Shown here piece by piece: positions 33,738 through 42,341 of a stretch of DNA of 64,000 nucleotides. The notes under the pieces were generated by a model. The model did not search any database. It worked only from the letters and a program-made list of their open reading frames with translations, and had not been told where the DNA came from. The stretch's first letter is position 1, and the number at the start of each line of letters is the position of its first letter. A program made the translations under genes and the position numbers. This DNA is from Methanocorpusculum sp. (GTDB lineage: Archaea; Halobacteriota; Methanomicrobia; Methanomicrobiales; Methanocorpusculaceae), in NCBI GenBank assembly GCA_017408885.1, contig JAFQTT010000004.1:116979-180978 (forward strand). Direction: 5' to 3'.

Positions 33738-35437
33738 CTGACTATATCATAAAGAATGCCTGTGTTTATGATCCGGCAAACAAAGTTGCCGGAGAAATCC
33801 GCGATATATTCGTAGTTGACGGAAAAATCGCAGAAGAACCATCCGCAAATGCAGAAGTAATTGATGCAGGCGGATGTCTTACTCTGCCCGGAGGTATTGA
33901 CTCCCACACCCATGTTTGCGGAACAAAGGTAAACTTCGGACGATACATGAGCCCTGAGGATATGCGTGCCGGCCGTGCTCCAAGAAAGAACGGTATGCGT
34001 GCAGTGTCAGGATACAGTATCCCGACAACCTACGGAAACAGTTACCGTTACGCCCACATGGGATATACCACCTTAACCGAAGGTGCCATGGCCCCATTAG
34101 AGGCACGCCACACGCATGAAGAGTTCAGACACACACCTCTTCAGGACGGTCTGGTCTTAACCCTTTTCGATGGTGACTGGGAAGTCATGCGGGCAATTGC
34201 AAACGGTGATGTAAAACGTGCAGCCGGACTTATTGCCTGGAGACTTAATGCAGTCAAAGGATATGGGGTAAAACTCACCAACCCGTTAGGCGCTGAAATG
34301 TGGAGCTGGGGAAAGAACGTTGAGTGTATTAGAAAACCGATTCCAACCTTCGATCTTTCTCCTGCTGAGTTTATCACCGGCATGATTGAGGCAAACGAGA
34401 TGCTTGGTCTTCCACACTCGATTCACCTCCACTGCAACAACTTAGGAAAACCTGGAAACTACACCTGTACCATTGGTACCATGGGACTTGTGCCGGATCT
34501 GAACAAGAAACGCCAGACAGCATACTTAACCCACGTACAGTTCCACTCCTACGGCGGTTCCGGCTGGTCTGACTTCTGTTCTAAGAGTGAACCAGTCTCG
34601 AACATGGTAAACCTCCGTCCGCAGATTACCATTGACATGGGACAGGTCATGTTTGGAAGAACCACCACCATGACTGCTGACGGTCCAATGGAGTTCAATC
34701 TTTACCGTCTCCACCAGGACAAGTGGAGTAACCATGATGTCGAGATGGAGACAGCGTCTGGTGTCATTCCTGTGATGTACCGCAGAAAGAACCTCGTCAA
34801 CAGTATTATGTGGGCGATTGGTTTAGAGCTTGCACTCCTCATCGAAAATCCATGGCAGTGCCTTCTTACAACTGACAATCCAAACGGAGCCCCATTTGTT
34901 AAGTATCCGGAAATCATCGGACTTCTCATGAGCAAGGAGTACCGCGACAAAGAGTTTGCAACCGTTCACAAAAGTACCGGAAAGCGTACCTGCTTAGCAG
35001 CTCTCGACCGCGAACTCGGATTCGAAGAGATTGCAGTCATGACCCGTGCAGGACAGGCAAGAGCACTTGGTCTTGACCAGTTTGGAAAAGGTCACTTAGG
35101 TGTCGGGGCAGATGCAGATATTGCAGTATATCCAATCAGACCTGATAAGATTGACCCGTCAAAGCAGTACGCAGAAATCATCCGCGGATTTGCTCAGACC
35201 AGGTTCACCATGAAAGGCGGAGTTCTTGTATCACGTGATGATATAATTCTCGCAGATGATTTAAACAGAACCTTCTGGTGTTCACCAAAGGTTCCTGCCG
35301 CATACGAGATGAGCAAGGATCCAGAGCTTATCAGTGTCTTTGAGAAGTATTACACTGTCAGAATGGAGAACTACCCGGTTGATGAGAAGTACTACATCAA
35401 ACGCAGTATGAAGATTGAAACGGAGACTGCATTATGA
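33734..35437 (+). CDS. fwdA: Formylmethanofuran dehydrogenase subunit A
   Basis: 567 residues, amidohydrolase-fold subunit that condenses formate with methanofuran, the second half-reaction of CO2 reduction in methanogenesis. The metal motif GGIDSHTHV (D56-H58-H60) and a GHLGVGADADIAVY amidohydrolase C-terminal block are present. It overlaps the polyferredoxin gene by 4 bases and fwdC by 4 bases, so it belongs to the hydrogenase operon. The tungsten/molybdenum subunits B and D are not in this window. Confidence 0.94.
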   Translation: MTDYIIKNACVYDPANKVAGEIRDIFVVDGKIAEEPSANAEVIDAGGCLTLPGGIDSHTHVCGTKVNFGRYMSPEDMRAGRAPRKNGMRAVSGYSIPTTYGNSYRYAHMGYTTLTEGAMAPLEARHTHEEFRHTPLQDGLVLTLFDGDWEVMRAIANGDVKRAAGLIAWRLNAVKGYGVKLTNPLGAEMWSWGKNVECIRKPIPTFDLSPAEFITGMIEANEMLGLPHSIHLHCNNLGKPGNYTCTIGTMGLVPDLNKKRQTAYLTHVQFHSYGGSGWSDFCSKSEPVSNMVNLRPQITIDMGQVMFGRTTTMTADGPMEFNLYRLHQDKWSNHDVEMETASGVIPVMYRRKNLVNSIMWAIGLELALLIENPWQCLLTTDNPNGAPFVKYPEIIGLLMSKEYRDKEFATVHKSTGKRTCLAALDRELGFEEIAVMTRAGQARALGLDQFGKGHLGVGADADIAVYPIRPDKIDPSKQYAEIIRGFAQTRFTMKGGVLVSRDDIILADDLNRTFWCSPKVPAAYEMSKDPELISVFEKYYTVRMENYPVDEKYYIKRSMKIETETAL

Positions 35438-36207
35438 GACGAATCACTCTTATCATGAGAGAAGAGATGGCAGACTGCCGTCTCCCAATCGAAGCCGAGG
35501 CAATCTGTCCGGAGACTATGTCGAAAACCATCGACCTCTCCATTTTCGTTGGAAACGAGAAGAAGAAGATTACTGATGTCTTCGATATCCGAGTTGACGG
35601 AGAAGCAGCAGGACCTGCAACAACTGAAATCATCTTAGTTGGAGACTGCAGTCGTGTAAAGCGTGTCGGCGAGTACATGACAGCAGGTAAAATCATCGTC
35701 GAAGGTGATATTGGTATGCACTGCGGTGATTTCATGACCGGAGGCGAAATTGAAATCATGGGACATGCAGGCGACTGGCTCGGACGCGAGATGCTTGGCG
35801 GAAAAATTATCTGTCACGGAAATGCCGCAAACTACTGCGGTTCCGGATACCGCGGAGGCAGAAAAGGAATGCGCGGCGGAGAAATCCTTGTTGAAGGAGA
35901 CGTTGGAGATTACTGTGCCGAGTGTCTCTTTGGAGGCACTGTACGTGTCAAAGGAAATGCCGGAATCCACGCAGGAGCCAACATGAAAGGCGGACACTTG
36001 ATTATCGAAGGAGATGCATTAATGCCGTGCGGAGATATGTTTGCAGGTGTTGCCGACATCTTTGGAACTGTCACTGATTTCCTTGCAACCTTCCGTGAGA
36101 AGGGAACTGTTTCTGTTGAAGGACATACCTTAACCGAGTTCGAGGGAGACCTTGCACACAGAAATGCCAAGGGAATTCTGCGCGTTGGAAAATACATTCG
36201 TATTTAA
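35434..36207 (+). CDS. fwdC: Formylmethanofuran dehydrogenase subunit C
   Basis: 257 residues, a right-handed beta-helix built from repeats such as GGEIEIMGHAGDWLGREMLGG, GGRKGMRGGEILVEGDVGD and GGTVRVKGNAGIHAGANMKGG (the glutamate synthase alpha C-terminal type GXXGXXXG fold). It forms the structural core for the FwdA-FwdB complex. Last gene of the operon; a T-rich stretch (36218-36227) follows the stop. Confidence 0.93.
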   Translation: MRRITLIMREEMADCRLPIEAEAICPETMSKTIDLSIFVGNEKKKITDVFDIRVDGEAAGPATTEIILVGDCSRVKRVGEYMTAGKIIVEGDIGMHCGDFMTGGEIEIMGHAGDWLGREMLGGKIICHGNAANYCGSGYRGGRKGMRGGEILVEGDVGDYCAECLFGGTVRVKGNAGIHAGANMKGGHLIIEGDALMPCGDMFAGVADIFGTVTDFLATFREKGTVSVEGHTLTEFEGDLAHRNAKGILRVGKYIRI

Positions 36208-36264
36208 CCTCAATTCTTCTTTTTTTAGACTGGTTACTGAGACTTTTACCTCATTCGAACCGCT

Positions 36265-36297
36265 CATGTTATATGTCAACACGTGTCATATGTAAGT
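36265..36297 (+). promoter_or_regulatory. Promoter of the symporter operon
   Basis: TATA-like GTTATATG (36268-36275), about 27 bases before the ATG at 36298, predicts a leaderless transcript. An 8-bp palindrome, ACACGTGT (36279-36286), lies between the TATA box and the start, inside a looser ATATG...CATAT dyad. Confidence 0.5.
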
Positions 36298-36411
36298 ATG
36301 ATATTGGGATTACCTGAGCTGACAGTCTTTACTGTCGGAGGCACTATTGCTGTAGTGCTAGTTCTCCTGATACTGTGGGGTATCATATACCCGAAGGTGG
36401 AGGATAACTAA
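36298..36411 (+). CDS. 37-residue membrane peptide, symporter small accessory protein
   Basis: Reads MILGLPELTVFTVGG, then a hydrophobic helix (TIAVVLVLLILWGIIYP) and a KVEDN end. Its TAA shares one base with the symporter ATG, and the symporter ribosome site (GGTGGAGG) lies within its last codons, so the two are translationally coupled. Small single-helix proteins preceding sodium:solute symporters are known. The function is presumably to stabilise or regulate the transporter. Confidence 0.8.
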   Translation: MILGLPELTVFTVGGTIAVVLVLLILWGIIYPKVEDN

Positions 36412-37970
36412 TGGCACTTGGAGAAGGAACTACCCTGATTACTCTGGTCTTAATGATTGTGTACTTTGTAGTACTCTTAGGTATTGGAGTATGGGCTTCA
36501 AAGAAAATCAAGAACTCCGAGGACTACATTTTAGCTGGAAGAAACCTTGGGTTCTGGCTCTTTACGCTTCTTATCGTCTGTTCTATATGCAGTGGAATGA
36601 CGCTGATTGGAACAAGCGAGTTCGGATTTAAGTCAGGCTGGCCTGGAATCTGGGAACAGATTTTCGTACCTCTTGCAGCATCATTCTGTATTATCTTCTT
36701 TGGCTCAAAGCTGAACAAGATTGGAAGAAAAGAAGGATGTATGACTGTTGCTGACTATTTTGCACTTAGATATGAAAACAACCGCGAACTTCGTGCATTA
36801 TCTGCATTTGCAAGTATTATTGTATCTCTGATTTACTTAGTCGGTCAGTACACTGCAATCAGTGTTGTTTTGATGTGGGCATTTGGTCTGGAACACTGGC
36901 AGGCTCTCTTAATCGCAGGTGTTATTATTACTGTGTACACAGTTATCGGAGGTCTGTACGCAGTTTCATGGACTGGTCTTGTACAGGGTCTGATTTTAAT
37001 CTTCGGAGTTCTGCTTGTTGCCCCGTTCATTATCAGCTACGCAGGCGGTATGACCGCGATTAATGATGTCTTAGCATCGATTGATCCAAACCTTGTTATG
37101 CCATGGTTCGAGACAAACTATGCAGCATATGCATACTGTACACCTGAATACTTAGTATCGTTTGGTATCATGCTGATGGTCGGTCTCGCATGCGCTCCGC
37201 ACGTCTTATCCAACGTGTTTGCAGCAAAGAAGGCTTCCTACTTCAAGTGGTCTCCGCTTGTCGCATTCGGAATCTATGTTGTAATCATGTTCCTGGTTAA
37301 GATTAGCGGATTTGCCGTTCGTGCTCTGGCAGAAACCGGAGCCCTTGGAGCTGAGGCATCAGCCGCTGTGATGGCAAATCCAAGTGCAGCTCTGCTCTAC
37401 GGTATCCAGGCAGCAAGTCCAACCATTCTGATTACCGCACTCTTTGCAGTGATTGTCTTAGCTGCAGTTATGTCCACCACAGACCGTTTAATGCTTACAA
37501 TCGGTACTGACTTCTCCTGGAACATCTTCAAGACAATGCTGAAACCAAAAGCAACTGAGAGACAGGTTGTTAGAATCAGTCAGATTTGTGTGTTCCTCGC
37601 AGCAGCCATCTCACTTGTTCTGGCAATCAATCCGCCGGAGATGCTCGCATTCTTAATCTGGCTTGGTATCGGTATGATGCTTTCAGCATTCGCAGTCCCG
37701 CTGCTTGCCGGTCTTTACTGGAAGAGAGCAACCGCCTCTGGAGCTATTGCTTCGATGGCATGCGGTATCATTGCAGCACTCGGATTTGGATGCTACAGTT
37801 ACTTTAAGCTTGGCCCGGCACTTCCGATGCACTTCTCGATTTACTCGTTTGTCATTGCAATCATCGCGATGATTGTTGTAAGTCTGCTGACCAAGAAGAA
37901 TTCGGAAGAGGCTTTAGAGAAGACCTACACCGGATTCTATATGTTCCCGAAGGATGAGAAGAAGGAGTAA
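36411..37970 (+). CDS. Sodium:solute symporter (SSS family)
   Basis: 519 residues, 12-13 membrane helices. The LeuT-fold SSS signature is seen from YILAGRNLGFWLFTLLIVCSICSGMTLIG (helices 1-2) and WTGLVQGLILIFGVLL. The substrate cannot be read; the overall look is PanF/PutP-like (pantothenate, proline or an organic acid such as acetate). Acetate is worth considering because Methanomicrobiales need it for growth, but this is inference. Translationally coupled to the preceding 37-residue peptide. Confidence 0.9.
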   Translation: MALGEGTTLITLVLMIVYFVVLLGIGVWASKKIKNSEDYILAGRNLGFWLFTLLIVCSICSGMTLIGTSEFGFKSGWPGIWEQIFVPLAASFCIIFFGSKLNKIGRKEGCMTVADYFALRYENNRELRALSAFASIIVSLIYLVGQYTAISVVLMWAFGLEHWQALLIAGVIITVYTVIGGLYAVSWTGLVQGLILIFGVLLVAPFIISYAGGMTAINDVLASIDPNLVMPWFETNYAAYAYCTPEYLVSFGIMLMVGLACAPHVLSNVFAAKKASYFKWSPLVAFGIYVVIMFLVKISGFAVRALAETGALGAEASAAVMANPSAALLYGIQAASPTILITALFAVIVLAAVMSTTDRLMLTIGTDFSWNIFKTMLKPKATERQVVRISQICVFLAAAISLVLAINPPEMLAFLIWLGIGMMLSAFAVPLLAGLYWKRATASGAIASMACGIIAALGFGCYSYFKLGPALPMHFSIYSFVIAIIAMIVVSLLTKKNSEEALEKTYTGFYMFPKDEKKE

Positions 37971-37981
37971 TCCTTCTTTCC

Positions 37982-38001
37982 TTTTTTTTTTTGTTTTTTT
38001 T
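37982..38001 (+). terminator. T-tract terminator after the symporter
   Basis: Eleven T, G, then eight T, about 12 bases after the stop. Confidence 0.65.
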
Positions 38002-38455
38002 AAATTATTATTCAGATGCGTTATCCTATTTTGTTAGTTTTCTGTTGTTGTTGTTTGTGCGGGTGTTTCATTATTGGGTTTTGTGTGTTATTTTGAATCC
38101 TATCTTAGAAGGAATATATGTTTTACACCATGTTAAAGGTGTTGTAGGAATGGTAATCCTATGTGTGAATGATGAGAATTTTCTTCCAGCTTTGGATACC
38201 TTTGGAAAAAACACAGACCACACAGACGCGGGCTTACAGCCCGCAGCCGCTTTGTGGTCGCTACGAGAGGATACTACTCAAGGCAGTTCCAAAGCGGCTG
38301 CAGCATGCAAGAGCCGGAGGGTTGATGCTATAACACAATCGCGGGACGCATCGGCGGTTATCTTTCTGTGTTTGGCGCTTTGAACACACACAGTAATTCA
38401 ATTTAGAAAAAAAGCAGTGGAGGTTTTTCCCATGATGGAAGGTATTTGTCAGCCG
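38002..38455. other. Noncoding gap with a GC-rich compound inverted repeat
   Basis: No convincing gene: the open frame at 37991-38383 starts in the T tract and has no ribosome site or recognisable protein. It contains the inverted-repeat element described at 38228-38301. Confidence 0.65.
38228..38301. repeat. Compound inverted-repeat element
   Basis: Hairpin GCGGGC (38228-38233), TTACA, GCCCGC (38239-38244), directly joined to a larger stem of GCAGCCGCTTTG (38243-38254) and its exact complement CAAAGCGGCTGC (38290-38301) around a 35-base loop. It is much more GC-rich than its surroundings. It could be a structured RNA or the remnant of a miniature mobile element. Confidence 0.7.
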
Positions 38456-40520
38456 TTACTTTCTGCGAAGCACAACAGCCGCGGCAAGTCCGCCGAGCAC
38501 CATTCCAAGGATTGGGGGCATGGGTTTCTGTCGGCTTCTCTTCTGCTGCGAACGGGCTTTCCTCGTGCTCTTCGATGATAAGTGCAGCGAATGGAGATAA
38601 GCCGTTGTAGTGGACTTTGTAGTGTCCGTTTCAGAGGTCTTCGACAAGGCAGTCAACCCAGATGTCGTTCTTGTAGTGTCAGACGACGAGTTTTTTGCCT
38701 GCCGGGACGTCAGCGTCTAAGATGAAGTATCCTGATTCGGTAATCTTGACCGGGTTTCCTTCTTTGTCGACGATGGAGACGCCGACAACGATGTGGACGT
38801 CATCTGCGGCAACGTTCTCCGGAAGTGCGGTGGCATTTCCGCCTTCGGTTACCTTGACGGATGCTTCAGGGTTTGCCTGTGCGACTGCTTCAGGCACTGC
38901 GATGCTCTGGATGACTTCGGTGTTGTCGAGTGCGACGACAACAACTTTGTCACCGGTCGGGAGGGTTTCGATGTTCTCCGGTGCGGTCGGGATTTCCCTG
39001 GTCTCATCAGTTACCTTCTGGGTGTCTGGGATTTCCGGAGTGTTTGGAGTGGTCGGAGTGCTTGGCTTTACAGACGGTGCCGGGCTTCCTCCTCCGCCGT
39101 TTCCTCCGCTTCCGCTGTTTTCAGTCCACACTGCATAGAGGGTAACGACTGCGCCATCTTCGACTGCGAGGTTCGAAACTTCTTCACTATTAGTATACAC
39201 TATCGCTCCGTCTGCGATCTTTGCCCATCCGGCGAAGGTGTATCCTTCTTTGGTGAAGGCATTTGCGGTCAGAGCCTGCGGATTATCATAGGTGAAGGTT
39301 TGGGCTGTCATCTCACCAGTTCCGCCGTTTGCATCGAAGGTGATGGTGTACGTCGGTGCTGCTTCTTTCAGGTGGCTTGCATCAGCGCCTGCTGGTGCGT
39401 CAAGATTCTTTAATACCGGGAGCTGGAAGTTGTCATTTCCTTCGTTGACTTTCCAGCCGTTTACCTCGGTGAACGGCTCAAAGAGTCTGTTCCACACAGC
39501 CTCAGATGCGACATCTGCGCCGTTCTTGTCAGCAGCCGTGCCACCCGTAACCGTTGCGTAGTTGAGCGTCATGTCAGCCCAGGCGGAGTTACCGCTGAGT
39601 ATTGGAGAGGCCCTGTAGGGGGCATTTATCTCCAATCCAGCAATTCTTCCCACATTTATAGCAGTAATCTTCTCATTTAAGGCGAAACAGTTGGTAATGT
39701 TTCCAATTTTTGACTGAGCCGCGTGACAGCCAGCAATACCACCGGCAGATCCCTTGCTAGTAGACGAATCATCAGTAACAGTCACATTACCTGCTGCATA
39801 GCAGTTGAAGATAGTATTATGGTTATAGCCGACAATACCGCCAGCATACGCAGATCCGGGAATGGTTACCATTACATCTCCAACAGCATAGCTGTTTTTC
39901 AGCGTGCCCTCGTTCTGTCCGACAATGCCGCCGACATTTGGATATACACTATTAGAGATAGTTAGCGAAACATCACAGGAAGAGAAACAGTCAGTAATTA
40001 CTCCATCTACCTGGTTATAACCTGCAATACTGCCAAAATAAACATTCTCAGAAGACGCTATCGTAACAGAACCGACAACACCCAGGTTTTGGATAGTTTC
40101 GCTGTTAACGCCAAAGAGACCGTATGGTTTTGCAGAATCTGTACTTTCTATCCTGCTTACTGAGAGAGAGAAGGTGATGGTATTGCCGTTTCCGTCAAAG
40201 GTACCGCTAAATGGCGTGGTTGTTGCATTTCCAATCGGTGTCCAGTCACCGGAGATAGTAATATCTCCACCGAGTTTCACCGTCTTTCCTTCAAACGTGT
40301 TGCCGCTGTTTACCAGCGAGGCAAGACCGGCAAGTTGATCTGCTGTATTAAGCGTGAATGTGGTATCTGATTCATGTCCAGTATACCAACTTGTATCTTC
40401 TGCCGCCGCTGCCGGTGCGGTAAACGCCAGAACAACAGCGAGCAGAACGAAAGCGGCGGGAAGAGTACGCCGCAAAAGTCGTTTTGCTGAAAGGTCTTCA
40501 GCAGTTCTTTTTGTTTTCAT
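38456..40520 (-). pseudogene. GLUG/InlB-repeat surface protein with broken C-terminal anchor
   Basis: The intact frame (40520 to 38679) gives 613 residues. Signal peptide ~1-40 (AFVLLAVVLAFTAPAAAA), a TSWYTGHESDTTF start module and GLUG repeats (~60-310: GGIVGQNEGTLKNSYAVGDV and similar). Then comes an InlB B-repeat-type module (ITFDANGGTGEMTAQ ... GYTFAGWAKI ... TLYAVW, ~385-465), a Pro/Thr linker and a folded C-terminal domain. Translation stops at TGA after GKKLVV. The same frame continues as HYKNDIWVDCLVEDL, another TGA, then NGHYKVHYNGLSPFAALIIEE. After a run of five C it shifts frame into PILGMVLGGLAAAVVLRRK, a sorting-type anchor ending at 38456. Two stops and one frameshift indicate decay of the anchor; the main frame may still be made and released. 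Confidence 0.85.
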
Positions 40521-41013
40521 ACAAAATCTCCACAGAAGGCACCCCGCATCTGAGCGCCTACACCTGACGCTATACCGCGAGACTACATCCTTCTACAGAA
40601 GGATTGTAAAAGCATCTTTTTTCATGCGCGATAACCGCCAGACTCCAAAACCTATAAACAAAAAGCCGGCATCAGGCATACACTTTTCTAAAATAAAATC
40701 TGATTGAACATAATTCACACACAAATATCAGGCATTAATTTTACAAAAATTCAAAAATACACCCTAATTAAAAATACTATTTTGTACGATTTGGAGGTGA
40801 TACTTCATAAATCACAAATCATAAATCACCAACAAAAATCAGGAAAAAAAGATACGGGTGGTCCGTCTCTTCCTTTCTTCTCGAAAGGGACGAGACAGAC
40901 TCATAAGTCTTCCTTGTTGTATAGTTTAGCCTTCATATTTATTTAAGAATATTTGTAGGAAAAAAGCAAAAATCACCGGCACATCAAAAAAATCACCGGA
41001 AAAGGGGTGATTT
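40521..41013. other. 493-bp AT-rich gap with short repeats and a hairpin
   Basis: Holds the upstream region of the minus-strand surface protein. It has ATAAATCAC/AATCATAAATCACC short repeats (about 40806-40829) and a bulged hairpin: GTCTC (40865-40869), CCTTTC (40872-40877), loop, GAAAGG (40883-40888), GAGAC (40892-40896). TATA-like TATTTATTTAAGAATA lies near 40937. Open frames here have no gene-like features. Confidence 0.6.
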
Positions 41014-41364
41014 ATGATGTGTCATATGGAAAAATACGCCCACATGTCAACCAAAACAAAAAATGGGCTCATGTGCTCGTTTAGAATCAATCAAAAAGAC
41101 GTCGAAAAGTTCGACCGCAGAATAAAGCGGGCGGGTTTTACCTCTCGAAGCGACTTCTTCTCAGCGCTTGTTCGAATCGTCATAAGCGAACCAAAACAGA
41201 ACCCGAAAGACGCAGCATCCGCCTGGATTTTAAACCAGATGCCTCCTCTTTCAGAAGAAAAAAAAAAGTTTTCCAATCATTCAAAAGACCGGCTAACACG
41301 AATTGGTAAAATACGGACACTCAACCTTCAGACATTCGGCATTCTCCCCAAAGTGACTGCATAA
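41014..41364 (+). CDS. Ribbon-helix-helix (CopG-like) DNA-binding protein
   Basis: 116 residues. The region LMCSFRINQKDVEKFDRRIKRAGFTSRSDFFSALVRIVI (about 19-57) has the strand-helix-helix pattern of RHH transcription factors. The start ATG 41014 (or the adjacent ATG 41017) follows GGGGTGA (41004-41010). The last 24 codons run antisense into the end of the DUF5714 gene, so the C-terminal tail may be poorly constrained. Target unknown; the neighbouring surface-protein pseudogene or an upstream palindrome are possibilities. Confidence 0.65.
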   Translation: MMCHMEKYAHMSTKTKNGLMCSFRINQKDVEKFDRRIKRAGFTSRSDFFSALVRIVISEPKQNPKDAASAWILNQMPPLSEEKKKFSNHSKDRLTRIGKIRTLNLQTFGILPKVTA

Positions 41365-41991
41365 AATCTCATCCGAAATATTCAGAGGTTTTCCAAGTTC
41401 CTCTCTTAAAAACTCAGCCGCAGCCAAAATCGTCGTGTATGAGTCACGCTTACAGCATCTTGGACCTCCAAGCCTTGAAACAACCTCAAGACATCTTGAT
41501 GTCATACGATTCGAAAGAGCCCATTCCTCCTTTGACATTGGAGTTGCCTTTAAGATAACAGATAAGAAAATCCCTGCCGAAACAGCAGCCCCACAGCAGC
41601 CTGCCATACCGCAAAAACCCCCTGGAACCTTCTTTCCTCGTGAAATTACAGCATTCAAAGCGTTTTCCAAATCCGCTTCTCCGTATGTATTGCAGAACGC
41701 ACAAAGAAGAGATGCGCCCACAATAAAATGATGCTCAGGCCCATGCATATGAACAAAAGAAGATGCCATAATCTCATCCGCAATATCGACAGGATCCTTC
41801 GAAGAGGAGTTAAGAACCACAGAACGTACAACACCCTCAGCCGGAGATGCGTGACACGCATCACAGACATAATGCCCGTTCTCGCAAACCGCATGACCTT
41901 CAAAACTTTTTCCGCAAATCTCACAGCGCATCACCTTTGGAGAATCAAGATACTTAAGCGGAGCTTTGCAGAGAATACAAAAATCACTCAC
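41293..41991 (-). CDS. DUF5714 cysteine-rich protein
   Basis: About 232 residues from the GTG at 41991 (MSDFCILCK...), chosen because GAGGGGTG precedes it; an upstream in-frame ATG at 42036 has no site. Zinc- or cluster-type pairs CILC, CEIC, CENGHYVCDAC at the N terminus are followed by HGPEHHFIVGASLLCAFCNTYG, GGFCGMAGCCGAAVSAGIF and RCCKRDSYT, and a C-terminal CLKVECPYF. The Cys content suggests an Fe-S or zinc enzyme; the family is common in methanogens but uncharacterised. It follows a small ORF in the same transcript. Confidence 0.82.
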   Translation of the reverse strand: MSDFCILCKAPLKYLDSPKVMRCEICGKSFEGHAVCENGHYVCDACHASPAEGVVRSVVLNSSSKDPVDIADEIMASSFVHMHGPEHHFIVGASLLCAFCNTYGEADLENALNAVISRGKKVPGGFCGMAGCCGAAVSAGIFLSVILKATPMSKEEWALSNRMTSRCLEVVSRLGGPRCCKRDSYTTILAAAEFLREELGKPLNISDEILCSHFGENAECLKVECPYFTNSC

Positions 41992-42002
41992 AGCCGCACC
42001 CC

Positions 42003-42260
42003 TCAATACAACAGCATCTTTGGGGCTAAGTCCCAAAGGGACGCATGCCCCACAGGCGTCGCGGGCATACGGGCGTATGGAAGAATCATCTCACCTTTTT
42101 GTTCTACGAGGCGAAGAACAGACGCGGCAGAACACGCAGAAACACTCATGCGTGAAACATCAAAACCAGCCTCCTTCAAAATTGCAAGAACCGAGGACAC
42201 ACGCATCTCATCTGGAGAACTTATCGGATTTTCACGGTCAACGATTACCGGGCTCGTCAT
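42003..42260 (-). CDS. Small hypothetical protein ahead of DUF5714
   Basis: 85 residues beginning MTSPVIVDRENPISSPDEMR, with a helix VSSVLAILKEAGFDVSRMSV. It looks coding (its stop overlaps the ribosome site GAGGGGTG of the DUF5714 gene). The last ~25 residues are encoded by a dense palindromic insert (42030-42068), so the original C terminus may have been replaced. No family recognised. Confidence 0.5.
   Translation of the reverse strand: MTSPVIVDRENPISSPDEMRVSSVLAILKEAGFDVSRMSVSACSAASVLRLVEQKGEMILPYARMPATPVGHASLWDLAPKMLLY
42030..42068. repeat. Palindromic insert inside the small ORF
   Basis: GTCCCAAAGGGAC (42030-42042, perfect) followed by ATGCCC (42045-42050) and GGGCAT (42063-42068). 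It is GC-rich compared with the flanks and resembles a REP-like or miniature element. Confidence 0.6.
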
Positions 42261-42341
42261 AGAGAAGTGTTTCTTTCGCGAGATAATATCACTTTCCTTC
42301 CGCTCAATTCATCTCTTAATAAAACCTATATGTATATCATA

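Noticed and set aside
37991..38383. 130-residue plus-strand ORF after the symporter
   Set aside because: Starts in the terminator T tract, has no ribosome site, and its second half is the GC-rich inverted-repeat element.
38679..38681. TGA recoding (selenocysteine or readthrough) in the surface protein
   Set aside because: A second TGA and a frameshift follow, no SECIS-like element is seen, and Methanomicrobiales are not known to use selenocysteine; decay is simpler.
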